Source of the DNA: Oceanospirillales bacterium
Lineage (GTDB): Bacteria > Pseudomonadota > Gammaproteobacteria > Pseudomonadales > Balneatricaceae
Assembly: GCA_018223185.1 (NCBI GenBank)
Contig: JAAEYW010000016.1
Span: 27,440-91,439, forward strand
Direction of reading: 5' to 3'
DNA: 64,000 nucleotides
The number at the start of each line of letters is the position of its first letter. Position 1 is the first letter of the stretch. Positions 1 through 8,208 of this stretch are shown here, in pieces. The notes beneath the pieces were generated by a model. It worked only from the letters and a program-made list of their open reading frames with translations, did not search any database and was not told where the DNA came from. The position numbers were made by a program, and so were the translations under genes.

Positions 1-1
1 A

Positions 2-280
2 ACAACATTACGGGTGGCGATTGCCTTTATGGAACCGGATGAAGTGGAGATTAACAGCTGCCATATCAGTGATGATTTTCTCGAAGAACTCAACAGCCAG
101 AGCCTATCCACAGGCAGAGCGGGCCTCTTTAATCAGATCGGAGGGACGTTAAAAACCAGTGAGCTGTTAACTATTCAGCAGGTGCTTGAACAGAATGAAG
201 GCAATATCTCAGCAACAGCGTCTGAGTTAGGCATCAGCCGGGCAACCCTGTATCGAAAACTGAAACAGCTGGAAGAGTGA
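2..280 (+). CDS. Sigma-54-type transcriptional activator, C-terminal fragment
   Basis: The reading frame is open from the first bases, so this is the 3' end of a gene that starts outside the window. What remains is the end of an AAA+ domain followed by a Fis-type helix-turn-helix at the C-terminus (ending ATASELGISRATLYRKLKQL). This ending is typical of enhancer-binding proteins such as AcoR/NtrC relatives, which bind upstream DNA and activate sigma-54 RNA polymerase. The sensory and ATPase parts are not visible, so the signal and target cannot be named. A GTG at 14 is an internal codon, not a start. Confidence 0.8.
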   Translation, partial: TTLRVAIAFMEPDEVEINSCHISDDFLEELNSQSLSTGRAGLFNQIGGTLKTSELLTIQQVLEQNEGNISATASELGISRATLYRKLKQLEE

Positions 281-308
281 CATTCACTTTTTGCATTCAA
301 AGAGTCTG

Positions 309-944
309 TTAACCAAAGCGCCACTCATCTGACAGCCCGGGAATTTTTTCTATGACGGTTGCATGATTTTTTTGTTTGTCCAGCCGATCTATAAACATCT
401 GCCAGATATCGGCGACAGAGACGCTGTTATCCAGTCGGTCAATAAACGCTATAGGGTCTCCGATTCGTAGCTGCCCGGTTTCAAGTACCCGGTAGTACCA
501 TCCGGAGATAGCCTCGGACATAATCAGCGAGGCGATATGGGCATTGCCGTACTTTTGATTCACCTTCCAGCAGGGGCGGCGGGGCTGGGATACCTGCACA
601 ATCGCGCTGCCCAGACGAAAGGTGTCGCCAATATGAACCTCGGTATCCAGTAAGCCGTGGGTGGATATATTTTCACCGATAGAACCCGGTATAAAACTGT
701 CACTCAGATGCGGCAGTACCTCTTTTAGCAGCGCATAATGTTCAGCCGGGTAGTGGTAGATCGCTTTTTCCGGCCCTCCATGTACACGCTTATCTACCTG
801 AATATCACCACTGAGTCCCAGTTCACTGACCTCATGCGTTGCTTCGGATAGCGTTTTAAATATCCCGGTGGCGGTCTCTGCCGGACCGATGGTCGAGAGT
901 TGGCCGATATAGATTCCTTCAACGGGTAGCGAAAGACTTTTCAT
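309..944 (-). CDS. MOSC domain protein, YiiM-like
   Basis: A 211-residue MOSC protein of the YiiM type. MOSC domains bind molybdenum cofactor through a conserved cysteine; here a candidate lies in the motif RRPCWKVNQKYG near residue 125. An N-terminal beta-barrel is followed by the short helical C-terminal domain seen in YiiM. E. coli YiiM helps detoxify N-hydroxylated bases such as 6-hydroxylaminopurine. That function is transferred from the family. The start has a GGAG seven bases upstream. It is convergent with the preceding activator gene and divergent from yceH. No operon partner is apparent. Confidence 0.8.
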   Translation of the reverse strand: MKSLSLPVEGIYIGQLSTIGPAETATGIFKTLSEATHEVSELGLSGDIQVDKRVHGGPEKAIYHYPAEHYALLKEVLPHLSDSFIPGSIGENISTHGLLDTEVHIGDTFRLGSAIVQVSQPRRPCWKVNQKYGNAHIASLIMSEAISGWYYRVLETGQLRIGDPIAFIDRLDNSVSVADIWQMFIDRLDKQKNHATVIEKIPGLSDEWRFG

Positions 945-1111
945 TGTGCGACTCCATTATTAAGCTTGTCAGACAGTCTAGAGTTGAGGCGCTGATATGG
1001 CCAGTTGTACTGCTCTGGCAAAGTCTGATTTACCTGAATAATTAGGGTGCCATTTCCTGAAAATAGGGTAACCTTATGAATGCGTTAATTATTTTTGTAA
1101 GAGGTTACAAC

Positions 1112-1762
1112 ATGGATATGGATCTGAGTCTTTTGCAAACCCGGGTCATTGGCTGTCTGATTGAGAAAGAGAAAACCACGCCAGATCAGTACCCCCTCAC
1201 CCTTAACTCCCTGACGACCGCCTGTAATCAAAAAAGTAACCGTGATCCGGTGATGGAGTTGTCGGATACCGATGTGCAGGAGGTACTTGATGAGCTGAAC
1301 AGTAAGCACCTGATCCGCGAAGAGGGGAGTTTTGGCAGCCGGGTGCCAAAGTATAAACACCGTTTCTGTAATACTGAGTTTTCTGAATTGCAGCTGAGTG
1401 AGCAGGAGATGGCGATTGTCTGTACATTGTTTCTGCGGGGGCCTCAGACTCCGGGTGAACTGCGCAGCCGGACTAACCGTCTGTGTAGTTTCCGGGATGT
1501 CCATGAAACCGAAGCTGTGCTCCAGAAAATGAGCGAGCGTGACGAGTTTCCGCTGGTGGTTCGGATGCCAAGGGAACCGGGTAAACGGGAATCACGCTAT
1601 GCGCATCTTTTCAGTGGCGAAGTGGAAGCCGCTGATCCGTCCGATTACAGCGCACCGGCAGCCAGTACACGCATCAGCACTGAGAGGGTTGAGAGTCTCG
1701 AAAACCGCATTGCTGAGCTTGAAAAAATAGTCGCGATGCTGCAGGAAAAACTGTCTCAGTAG
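1112..1762 (+). CDS. yceH: YceH family protein (DUF480)
   Basis: A 216-residue DUF480/YceH protein. The N-terminal part carries the family hallmark ([19 protein letters not shown], then a segment rich in [12 protein letters not shown]), which folds as tandem winged-helix domains. The C-terminus ends in a short predicted coiled coil ([20 protein letters not shown]). The cellular role of YceH is not established. The start at 1112 is preferred over an upstream in-frame ATG at 1076. Only the downstream one has an AAGAGG about seven bases before it, and homologues begin near this point. Confidence 0.85.
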   Translation: MDMDLSLLQTRVIGCLIEKEKTTPDQYPLTLNSLTTACNQKSNRDPVMELSDTDVQEVLDELNSKHLIREEGSFGSRVPKYKHRFCNTEFSELQLSEQEMAIVCTLFLRGPQTPGELRSRTNRLCSFRDVHETEAVLQKMSERDEFPLVVRMPREPGKRESRYAHLFSGEVEAADPSDYSAPAASTRISTERVESLENRIAELEKIVAMLQEKLSQ

Positions 1763-1796
1763 ACTTGTGGCGTTGAGAAGTGATGTGATGCAAGGT

Positions 1797-1823
1797 GGGA
1801 AGCCCTGAGGAGAGGGGCTTCCC
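1797..1823. terminator. Hairpin between convergent yceH and yceI genes
   Basis: The arms GGGAAGCCC and GGGCTTCCC are perfect nine-base inverted repeats around a nine-base loop, in the gap between two convergent genes. No clear T-run follows on either strand. It may be a weak bidirectional terminator or an mRNA-end stabilising structure. Confidence 0.4.
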
Positions 1824-1841
1824 GTAGTCGGAGGCAGGGGC

Positions 1842-2426
1842 TTACTTAAGTCCGGCTTCCAGTTCCAGTCGCAGAGCAATATCATCGCCGATCATTGGCA
1901 CGCCATACTTCATGCCGAAATCACTGCGTTTGATAGCGCCGGTAGCGGTAAAGCCCGCAACCTGCTTCTTATTGAATGGGTGCTCACCTACTTTGTTAAT
2001 AGTCAGATCCAGATTAACGGATTTGGTTACGCCCATGAGGGTTAGATCACCGGTCAGTGTGGCAGTGTTGTCGCCGGTCCTGGAGATTGCGGTGCTGGAG
2101 AACGTCATCTCAGGAAACTCGGCAGCATTGAAAAAGTCAGGAGAACTCAGGTGCTCGTCACGCTTCTCATGGAAGGTGTTAACCGAGGCGGTAGCGATAG
2201 TGATCTCTACCTTAGAGTTTTCAATATTCTCTTTATCAAACACCAGAGAACCTTGCAGTTCATCAAAACGGCCCAGCATATTCGACAGGCCCAGGTGGTT
2301 CACATTAAACAGCACATTGGTGTGTGCCATATCGATCTCATATTCGGCAGGAGCCGCCTGAGAGAGAGATGATACAGCCATGGATGCGGTGATCAGTGAA
2401 GTACCGAGCAATTTTTTAAACGTCAT
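1842..2426 (-). CDS. YceI family periplasmic protein
   Basis: A 194-residue secreted protein with a cleavable signal peptide (hydrophobic core ending SLSQAAPAEYEID) and a full YceI lipocalin-like domain. Family members bind long isoprenoid chains (polyprenyl or quinone-like lipids) in the periplasm. Typical sequence features are the opening YEIDMAHTNVLFNVNHLGLS and the central ITGDLTLMGVTK-like strand (here TLTGDLTLMGVTKSVNLDL). The start has GAGG eight bases upstream. The unknown membrane protein gene just upstream is on the same strand and may be co-transcribed. The precise ligand cannot be read from sequence. Confidence 0.85.
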   Translation of the reverse strand: MTFKKLLGTSLITASMAVSSLSQAAPAEYEIDMAHTNVLFNVNHLGLSNMLGRFDELQGSLVFDKENIENSKVEITIATASVNTFHEKRDEHLSSPDFFNAAEFPEMTFSSTAISRTGDNTATLTGDLTLMGVTKSVNLDLTINKVGEHPFNKKQVAGFTATGAIKRSDFGMKYGVPMIGDDIALRLELEAGLK

Positions 2427-2473
2427 TTTCTGAACCTCTGTATTAATAGTTAGTTGAGAGGGAAATATAAGAG

Positions 2474-3322
2474 TTAATAGCCTGAAGCACTGGTTTCTGT
2501 CAGCATAATAGCGACAAGAATACTGGTTCCCAGTGGAACGACACCCACAGCCGTCAGGCAGATAGCCCGCATAGCCGGAGATGAAACTTTATTCAGTAGT
2601 GGGATCTTAGGCAACAGGTAACTTATCAGGAATACCGGAATCAGTATCGCTATCGCAATTCCGCTGGCTTTGGTAAAAAACAGACTTTGAGCGGTCAGGG
2701 CTGCCAGTGCCGTTACCAGAGGAAAGACCATCGCTGCGCCCACTGGGAATCTGAATTTTGGCCAGTTCAGCAGCAGAAAACCACCCACAGCGGCCATCAG
2801 CCCGAAAGTGCTCTGAGAGAGCATGGCTGAGGAACCGATCATCAGAATGGCGCCTAATCCCGCACAGTAAAGCAGAATCTGTATGCCGCTATCGAGCTGG
2901 TGGCGACTTTTTTCGAATTGCCAATAGGCAAATAGTGAAACCAGCACCGCTGCTGACAGATAGATGAGTCCATCAATCTGAGTGCTGCCAAGGCGGTTTC
3001 CGAACAGCCAGCCAATGGTTGCCACAGGTAAGATAATGCCGGCCAGCCGCCAGGCAATGCCTTTCAGTTTAAGCAGATCAAAGATCAGGCCGATGACACC
3101 GGCCGCTGCGATCAGATAAGGCAGCTTTTGTGAGGTTGCTTTAGGTGGAAAGCTGAAACCCTGGATAATGATAACTGTAACCAGGGCGCTGATGGCTACC
3201 CCAAGTGCTGCAATTCTGGCGCCTTTTGCCGAGGAGAAACCCAGTGCTGCAGCGATAAGCAGGCTGAGACACAAAGGCAGAATTGAACTTTGCACTATCG
3301 GATTGCTAAGTGACAGATCCAT
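2474..3322 (-). CDS. Unknown integral membrane protein
   Basis: A 282-residue, strongly hydrophobic protein with roughly eight to nine predicted membrane helices and only short polar loops. I do not recognise the family. It looks like a small permease or membrane scaffold with no extramembrane domain. The ATG at 3322 is preferred over the adjacent upstream TTG, because GAGG lies seven bases before it. It precedes yceI on the same strand with a 47-base gap, so the two may form a transcript. It is divergent from the OmpR-type regulator gene. Confidence 0.6.
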   Translation of the reverse strand: MDLSLSNPIVQSSILPLCLSLLIAAALGFSSAKGARIAALGVAISALVTVIIIQGFSFPPKATSQKLPYLIAAAGVIGLIFDLLKLKGIAWRLAGIILPVATIGWLFGNRLGSTQIDGLIYLSAAVLVSLFAYWQFEKSRHQLDSGIQILLYCAGLGAILMIGSSAMLSQSTFGLMAAVGGFLLLNWPKFRFPVGAAMVFPLVTALAALTAQSLFFTKASGIAIAILIPVFLISYLLPKIPLLNKVSSPAMRAICLTAVGVVPLGTSILVAIMLTETSASGY

Positions 3323-3526
3323 CAATGATCCTCGTAAATGTCCTGATGAGATTGAGTGTGGTTATTACAACGGTTAAGTGTCTCAAAAGTTTTTCCAATT
3401 ACCATGATATTGTCGCAAAGCTTATCAAAACCGCTGTTTGACACATTTTGATACACTTTAGGTTGGGATGGCAGCGAAAAAAACGATACTCTGAATGCCG
3501 GTAAACTATTTGATTAAACAGGTAAC

Positions 3527-4246
3527 ATGAACAGCACCCCTCATATACTGGTTGTTGATGATCATCAGGAGATTCGCGACCTGATCAGTCGCTATCTCTC
3601 AGAGCATGGCTATCGGGTTTCATCCGCCAACGGTGGCGATGAGATGAAAGCTGTATTGCAAACGAGTGCCATTGATCTGATAGTGCTGGATATTATGATG
3701 CCGGGCGATGATGGCTTAACTCTGTGTCGCTATCTGCGTGAGCAGGGGCAGATTCCGATCATAATGCTGACCGCGATGGCCGATCAGACTGACCGGGTTG
3801 TCGGGCTGGAAATGGGCGCGGATGACTATCTTTCCAAACCGTTCTTTCCCCGTGAACTGCTGGCCAGGATTAAGGCTGTGCTGAGGCGAACAGAGTCGAT
3901 GCCGCCCCGACAGAAGGCATTTGATGATGACATTATCTGTTTTGATATCTGGAAGCTGGATGTATCCCGACGGGAACTTATCGGCCCGGACAGCGTTGCG
4001 GTACCCCTGAGTACTTCAGAATTTAAACTGTTATCGACTTTTCTGGCCCACCCTAAACGGGTGTTAAGCCGCGATCAGTTGCTGGACCTTACCCGTGGCC
4101 GTCAGGCAGATGTGTTTGATCGCAGTATTGATAATCAGGTCAGTCGCCTGCGACGCAAGATTGAAACAGATCCTGCTCACCCGGAACTGATTAAAACTGT
4201 TTGGGGTGGTGGATATATGTTGTCAGTGGATATCTCACGAACATGA
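3527..4246 (+). CDS. OmpR-family response regulator
   Basis: A 239-residue two-component regulator. The N-terminal receiver has the acidic pair near residues 11-12, the phospho-acceptor Asp55 in LIVLDIMMPG, and the switch lysine in DDYLSKPF. A C-terminal winged helix of the OmpR/PhoB type follows (STSEFKLLSTFLAHPKRVLSR through VWGGGYML). The stop overlaps the kinase start in an ATGA, so the two are translationally coupled. The pairing resembles OmpR/EnvZ or related systems, but the sequence does not identify the stimulus or target genes. Confidence 0.9.
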   Translation: MNSTPHILVVDDHQEIRDLISRYLSEHGYRVSSANGGDEMKAVLQTSAIDLIVLDIMMPGDDGLTLCRYLREQGQIPIIMLTAMADQTDRVVGLEMGADDYLSKPFFPRELLARIKAVLRRTESMPPRQKAFDDDIICFDIWKLDVSRRELIGPDSVAVPLSTSEFKLLSTFLAHPKRVLSRDQLLDLTRGRQADVFDRSIDNQVSRLRRKIETDPAHPELIKTVWGGGYMLSVDISRT

Positions 4247-5613
4247 TACGGCAGCTGCAAAAAAGCCTCTCCGGGCGCGTTATCGGTTTGCTGATTCTGG
4301 TCTTCGGTCTGGTGAATGCGGTGACGGTGTATATCTACTATGAAGAGCGTGGCAGGGCTGTGCGCTGGACTCAGATGGAAGATCTGGTGACCCGTAGCGC
4401 TTCAGTCCAGCGCTTACTTGATGACACCCCGGCTGAGTTGCATTCACAGATTCTGACGTCAGTATCGACCGACCTGTTCCGCTTTGCTGTACAACCATTG
4501 CCTGCTGTCATTAAGGAGGACCTGGCAGATCAGAGTCACCCTTTATACCAGGAACTGATCAGTAAAATGGAAGCGGCCGGGTCAATGGAGCTTTCAATCA
4601 GTCCCCGATATTACTGGTGTTATAGCTGGATAAAAAACCTGCTTAACCCGCAACTGTTTCTCACTCAGTCTGACAACCGCAGGCCATTAGCCATAGTTTC
4701 CATTCGTCGTGACAAAGCTGGATGGCTTAATGGCACTTTAATGTCATCCAGTGTTTTCCCCGGCTGGTTAGCTGCGGTTCTGGTGGCGCTGGGATTATTT
4801 GTATTTAGTGTGATAGCAATAGTGCTGATCGTGCGTTATGCGACCCGCTCACTGGATGTACTGATCGAAGCCAGTGATCAGTTGGGCCGGGGGGAAACTG
4901 TAGGGCCTATACCTGAAGAGGGGCCAGAAGATGTGCGCAGAACGGCCTGTGCATTTAACCGTATGCGCGAACGTATTGAACGCTTTGTGAAAAACCGGAC
5001 ACTGATGCTGGCCGCTATTTCACACGACCTGAGAACGCCGCTGACCTCGCTGCGTTTGCAGGCCGAATTTATTGATGATCTTGCCACCCGGCAACGTATG
5101 TTGCGAACCCTGGATGATATGCAGGAGATGACCGAAGCCACTCTGGCATTCACACGGGAAGACATCGCCTGTGAAGACAAGCGCTGTATCGATCTTGCGG
5201 CACTGATTGAAAGCCAGTGTGAAGATCTTTGTGAGATGGGGCTGAAGGTCAGTTGCGATGAACTCCGGCGCACCCCTTATACCTGCAGTCCCGGAGCAAT
5301 GAAACGGGCACTGGCCAACCTGATCGAAAATGCCTGCCACTACGGTGAAAGCGCTCGGGTGGGTTTAGCCCGGGTTGGAGACGAGTTGCATATCACCGTC
5401 CAGGATCAGGGGCCCGGCATACCAGAACAGGACTGGCTCCGGGTGTTTGACCCTTTTGTCCGGTTGGAAAACTCCCGCAACCGTCACACAGGCGGTATCG
5501 GTTTGGGGATGGCCATCGCACGTACTATTTCCCACGCTCACGGTGGCGATATCGCGTTACGAAACCTTCACCCCCAGGGACTGGAAGTTACGATATCTCT
5601 GCCATTAAACTGA
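4243..5613 (+). CDS. EnvZ-like sensor histidine kinase
   Basis: A 456-residue membrane kinase. It has an N-terminal transmembrane helix (about residues 12-30), a periplasmic sensor of roughly 140 residues with no recognised fold, a second helix (about 175-200), HAMP, HisKA with His261 in ISHDLRTPLTSLRL, and a HATPase domain (N box LANLIENACHYGE, G boxes DQGPGIP and GGIGLGMAIA). The start at 4243 overlaps the regulator stop. An upstream in-frame ATG at 4201 lies inside the regulator gene and is rejected. It should phosphorylate the regulator encoded just before it. Confidence 0.9.
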   Translation: MIRQLQKSLSGRVIGLLILVFGLVNAVTVYIYYEERGRAVRWTQMEDLVTRSASVQRLLDDTPAELHSQILTSVSTDLFRFAVQPLPAVIKEDLADQSHPLYQELISKMEAAGSMELSISPRYYWCYSWIKNLLNPQLFLTQSDNRRPLAIVSIRRDKAGWLNGTLMSSSVFPGWLAAVLVALGLFVFSVIAIVLIVRYATRSLDVLIEASDQLGRGETVGPIPEEGPEDVRRTACAFNRMRERIERFVKNRTLMLAAISHDLRTPLTSLRLQAEFIDDLATRQRMLRTLDDMQEMTEATLAFTREDIACEDKRCIDLAALIESQCEDLCEMGLKVSCDELRRTPYTCSPGAMKRALANLIENACHYGESARVGLARVGDELHITVQDQGPGIPEQDWLRVFDPFVRLENSRNRHTGGIGLGMAIARTISHAHGGDIALRNLHPQGLEVTISLPLN

Positions 5614-5658
5614 CTATGATGCACGGTTTCCTGTTAATCTGATTCCGCAAAATGGATA

Positions 5659-5847
5659 TCAGAGCAGTAGTTTTTTTCCTGTTCTTTGCTGCGGCCCCTG
5701 CATCCGGGGGATCCCGCTGAATCCCGAAGGCACCACCGTAATTCTGCCTCCCTGTTGCAGAAACTGACTGGTTTGATTACGAATCGATTCGTGTGTTTCA
5801 TGAGCGGGTGGTGGTTTGGGGACGTTTCGAATACGCAGGGCTTTCAT
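5659..5847 (-). CDS. Small basic protein with FLxxGGxI motif (SutA-tail-like)
   Basis: A 62-residue protein, unknown in function. It contains SQFLQQGGRITVVPSGFSG. This recalls the FLxxGGxIxxV segment of Pseudomonas SutA-type RNA-polymerase-binding proteins and of several short gammaproteobacterial proteins. A GAGAG sequence lies about eight bases before the ATG. The protein is basic and proline-rich, without membrane segments or a signal peptide. A 63-residue frame on the opposite strand over the same DNA has no such motif and is taken as a shadow. The SutA comparison rests on the motif only. Confidence 0.5.
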   Translation of the reverse strand: MKALRIRNVPKPPPAHETHESIRNQTSQFLQQGGRITVVPSGFSGIPRMQGPQQRTGKKLLL

Positions 5848-6090
5848 TTACAATCTCTCTATTTCTTGTTCAGGTGACAAGGAAGTATAGAAAAGAATTT
5901 TCAGATTGCTCAATAAATGATCAGTCTTTTTTCTATTCATTCGTGTGCTGTTCAGGGTGGCTTATGTGATCAGCTCGGTGTGCAGGCCACTCATCACCGA
6001 ACAGTTAATCTGAATCAATAGCGGTTGCCGGGCTGACAGACGTATTATCTGCACTGGTAACGCTTTATCTGAGTTTAAGGAGGGACGGGA

Positions 6091-6489
6091 ATGAAACATC
6101 TGGCTCTGCTGTTAGTGATCTGCCTGTTGCCGGGTTACTCTTCTGGCGATGAACTGAAACCCTTTACCAGTGACGGTTGCAGTTCGTTTCCCGATGGAAC
6201 ATGGCAGGAGAACAGACTCTGGTTATCCTGTTGTGAGGAACATGACCGGGCGTACTGGAAAGGCGGCACCTATCAACAACGCCTGGATGCGGATAACCGG
6301 CTAAAAGAGTGTGTCGCTGCTGTGGGAAAACCCAATACCGCGTTGTTAATGCTGGCGGGCGTCAGGGTGGGGGGGAGCCCGTATTTTCCGACAGCGTTCC
6401 GCTGGGGGTATGGCTGGCCCTATCCAAGAAATTACGGTGAACTGACAGAGGAAGAACTGCTACAGGTTAAGCAACTGACTGAACCATAG
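6091..6489 (+). CDS. Secreted phospholipase A2-like small protein
   Basis: A 132-residue protein with a signal peptide (about residues 1-19) and a mature domain rich in cysteine, tryptophan and tyrosine. The stretch LSCCEEHDRAYWKGG matches the active-site logic of phospholipase A2 (CCxxHD, with histidine-aspartate as catalytic pair). It is preceded by DGCSSFPDG, which could serve as a calcium-binding loop. Enzyme activity is an inference; conserved bacterial proteins of this type are usually left unnamed. A strong AAGGAGG lies just upstream of the ATG. The gene stands alone between the small protein gene and betI. Confidence 0.6.
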   Translation: MKHLALLLVICLLPGYSSGDELKPFTSDGCSSFPDGTWQENRLWLSCCEEHDRAYWKGGTYQQRLDADNRLKECVAAVGKPNTALLMLAGVRVGGSPYFPTAFRWGYGWPYPRNYGELTEEELLQVKQLTEP

Positions 6490-6579
6490 CCGGTTTTTGA
6501 CAATTATCTGATTTCCCGCACTATTTTTGGGCGCTCTCTACCTTTGTGGGGTTGACAGTTCAGAGCCGGGAAGGCACTT

Positions 6580-6599
6580 TTAATTAAACGTCTATTTAA
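6580..6599. promoter_or_regulatory. Putative BetI operator in front of betI
   Basis: TTAATTAAACGTCTATTTAA is a near-palindrome (8 of 10 base pairs symmetric) 18 bases before the betI start. It shares its first 11 bases and its right-hand TTAA with a 20-bp near-palindrome upstream of betB (16056-16075, opposite orientation). A TTGACA at 6552-6557 may be the -35 element. Placement fits BetI autorepression. Confidence 0.55.
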
Positions 6600-6617
6600 G
6601 TTTACGGATCGCATTGA

Positions 6618-7199
6618 ATGCCTAAAGTAGGAATGCCAGAAATCAGGAAGCCGCAGTTGATTAATGCCACGATGGAGGCGATTAATGCTGTCGGTTTACA
6701 GAAAGCCAGTGTGGTGATGATCAGTAGCTATGCAGGGGTTTCACCTGCCATTATCAACCATTACTTTGGTGGAAAAAGTGGCCTGCTCGAGGCAACGATG
6801 CGCTCTGTTCTGAAGCAGCTGTCTGAAGGTGTGAAGAGCCGTTTACAGGACGTGGGGCCGGACGATGTTGTGGCGCGCATTCAGGCGATTGTGGGCGGCA
6901 ATTTCTCGCCCGATCAGATGGACAGTAAAGTTATTAAAACCTGGCTGGCGTTCTGGTCTCAGTCGATGCATGACGAAACACTGTTTCGTCTTCAGCGAGT
7001 GAATGAAAAGCGGCTGCTTTCCCATCTGACGCTTGAGCTGAAAAAAGTTCTGCCTGCGGCTAAAGCGGTTTTTGTTGCTCAGGGTATCGCGGCCCTGATT
7101 GATGGTATCTGGCTGAGAGGGGCGCTATCACCCCAGGGGATCAATGCCGAACTGGCCCAGCGGATGATTACTGATTATCTGACGCTGCAGCTGGCTTAA
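6618..7199 (+). CDS. betI: Choline-responsive TetR-family repressor BetI
   Basis: A 193-residue TetR-family protein, the usual BetI length. The N-terminus ([20 protein letters not shown]) and the helix-turn-helix ending [17 protein letters not shown] match BetI. BetI represses choline-to-betaine genes and releases DNA when choline is present. Unlike in E. coli, betI is not joined to betBA: it lies on the other strand about 7 kb away, with the whole transport cluster in between. The putative operator at 6580-6599 suggests autoregulation. A bidirectional terminator follows. Confidence 0.85.
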   Translation: MPKVGMPEIRKPQLINATMEAINAVGLQKASVVMISSYAGVSPAIINHYFGGKSGLLEATMRSVLKQLSEGVKSRLQDVGPDDVVARIQAIVGGNFSPDQMDSKVIKTWLAFWSQSMHDETLFRLQRVNEKRLLSHLTLELKKVLPAAKAVFVAQGIAALIDGIWLRGALSPQGINAELAQRMITDYLTLQLA

Positions 7200-7227
7200 T
7201 CAGTTTTACAGCATCTCAGTGTGTATA

Positions 7228-7258
7228 AAAGACCCCGGTTCAGTAAACCGGGGTCTTT
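7228..7258. terminator. Terminator after betI (convergent with the TIGR02001 gene)
   Basis: A 13-base stem AAAGACCCCGGTT with its complement around a CAGT loop. A/T-rich flanks give a T-run in both directions, so it probably serves both betI and the minus-strand outer-membrane gene. Confidence 0.8.
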
Positions 7259-7338
7259 GCCTTCTGGATCAGTAAGTCTAAAGGGGCAGAGTTGCTTATA
7301 TACCCTTTGGCTATGCCGAGAAAACAGCGTTATCAGAT

Positions 7339-8061
7339 TTACTCAAAGGTACGGCTGATGCTGAATACTGCCCGTGCGTCAGTGGTATCGCCCCAGTAGT
7401 TATCTTCGATATTTGTGTCGGTATAGCCCAGAGACAGATCAAATCCCGCCAGGCTTTTCGCGACAGACACACCCCAGTTGGTGTAGGAGTCGTCATTCAC
7501 TTTCGAGCCGAAATAATAGTCACCGCCATCTTCCAGCAACTTGGTGTGAGCGGCTTCCAGTGTCAGGCTGAAATCTTCCGGCAGGCTGATGGTATGACTC
7601 AGAGAGACAATCACTGAGTTGCCCGCGTCACCAAAATAGTTATCTGAATACAGCACTTTAGCGGTGGTGTTCTCTTTGTAGGTAACAGAGCCGTACAGTT
7701 CGCCGTAGTCAGATTCAGCGCCTGCATCGTCTGCTCCCGGGTAGGTGTAAAACGCATAACCCAGATCATAGCCGAAGTCGTCATTGATACTGCCAGCATA
7801 ACCTGCGTAGTAGTCGATCTCGACTTCAGCGCTGCTGTAGCTATCCTTATCCAGGCCCGAAGCCCAGACTCCTGCGTAGAATCCTGCGTCGTTATACCAG
7901 TCAACACTGCCTTGCAGCGTCGGATCCCCATCGGTAGAACTGACCCCGTTATAGACGTAATCAGACACCAGAGTAACAGTGGCGGAAACGTCAGCCTGCG
8001 CCTGCAGTGCAAAGGTCGCAGAGGAGGCAATGATTGCGGTTGATACTGCTTTTTTAAACAT
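7339..8061 (-). CDS. TIGR02001 family outer-membrane protein (bet locus copy)
   Basis: A 240-residue secreted protein with a signal peptide ending ALQAQAD and a beta-strand-rich mature part. Family marks are VTLVSDYVYNGVSSTDGDP near the N-terminus, repeated aromatic/acidic strands, and a terminal phenylalanine-containing strand (AVFSISRTFE) typical of outer-membrane beta-barrels. TIGR02001 (Gcw_chp) proteins are uncharacterised. The gene is last in the minus-strand choline cluster, suggesting it could form a pore for choline or betaine; that is inference from position. A paralogue lies at 24503-25189 next to puuC. Confidence 0.75.
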   Translation of the reverse strand: MFKKAVSTAIIASSATFALQAQADVSATVTLVSDYVYNGVSSTDGDPTLQGSVDWYNDAGFYAGVWASGLDKDSYSSAEVEIDYYAGYAGSINDDFGYDLGYAFYTYPGADDAGAESDYGELYGSVTYKENTTAKVLYSDNYFGDAGNSVIVSLSHTISLPEDFSLTLEAAHTKLLEDGGDYYFGSKVNDDSYTNWGVSVAKSLAGFDLSLGYTDTNIEDNYWGDTTDARAVFSISRTFE

Positions 8062-8208
8062 AGTTTATTCCCAGTGTTAGGAGAGTTAGGTGTTCCCTTA
8101 TTCGTATCCAGACCGAATTTCGGGCATAGCGGGGCCGCTATCTGAAGCATCAGGCAGTGGCCAGAAAGTGATTTATTTAATGCTCAGGGTGACCTGATCA
8201 CCTGCGGC

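Noticed and set aside
5686..5877. Plus-strand frame opposite the SutA-like small gene
   Set aside because: No ribosome site and no motif; the minus strand is the better candidate.
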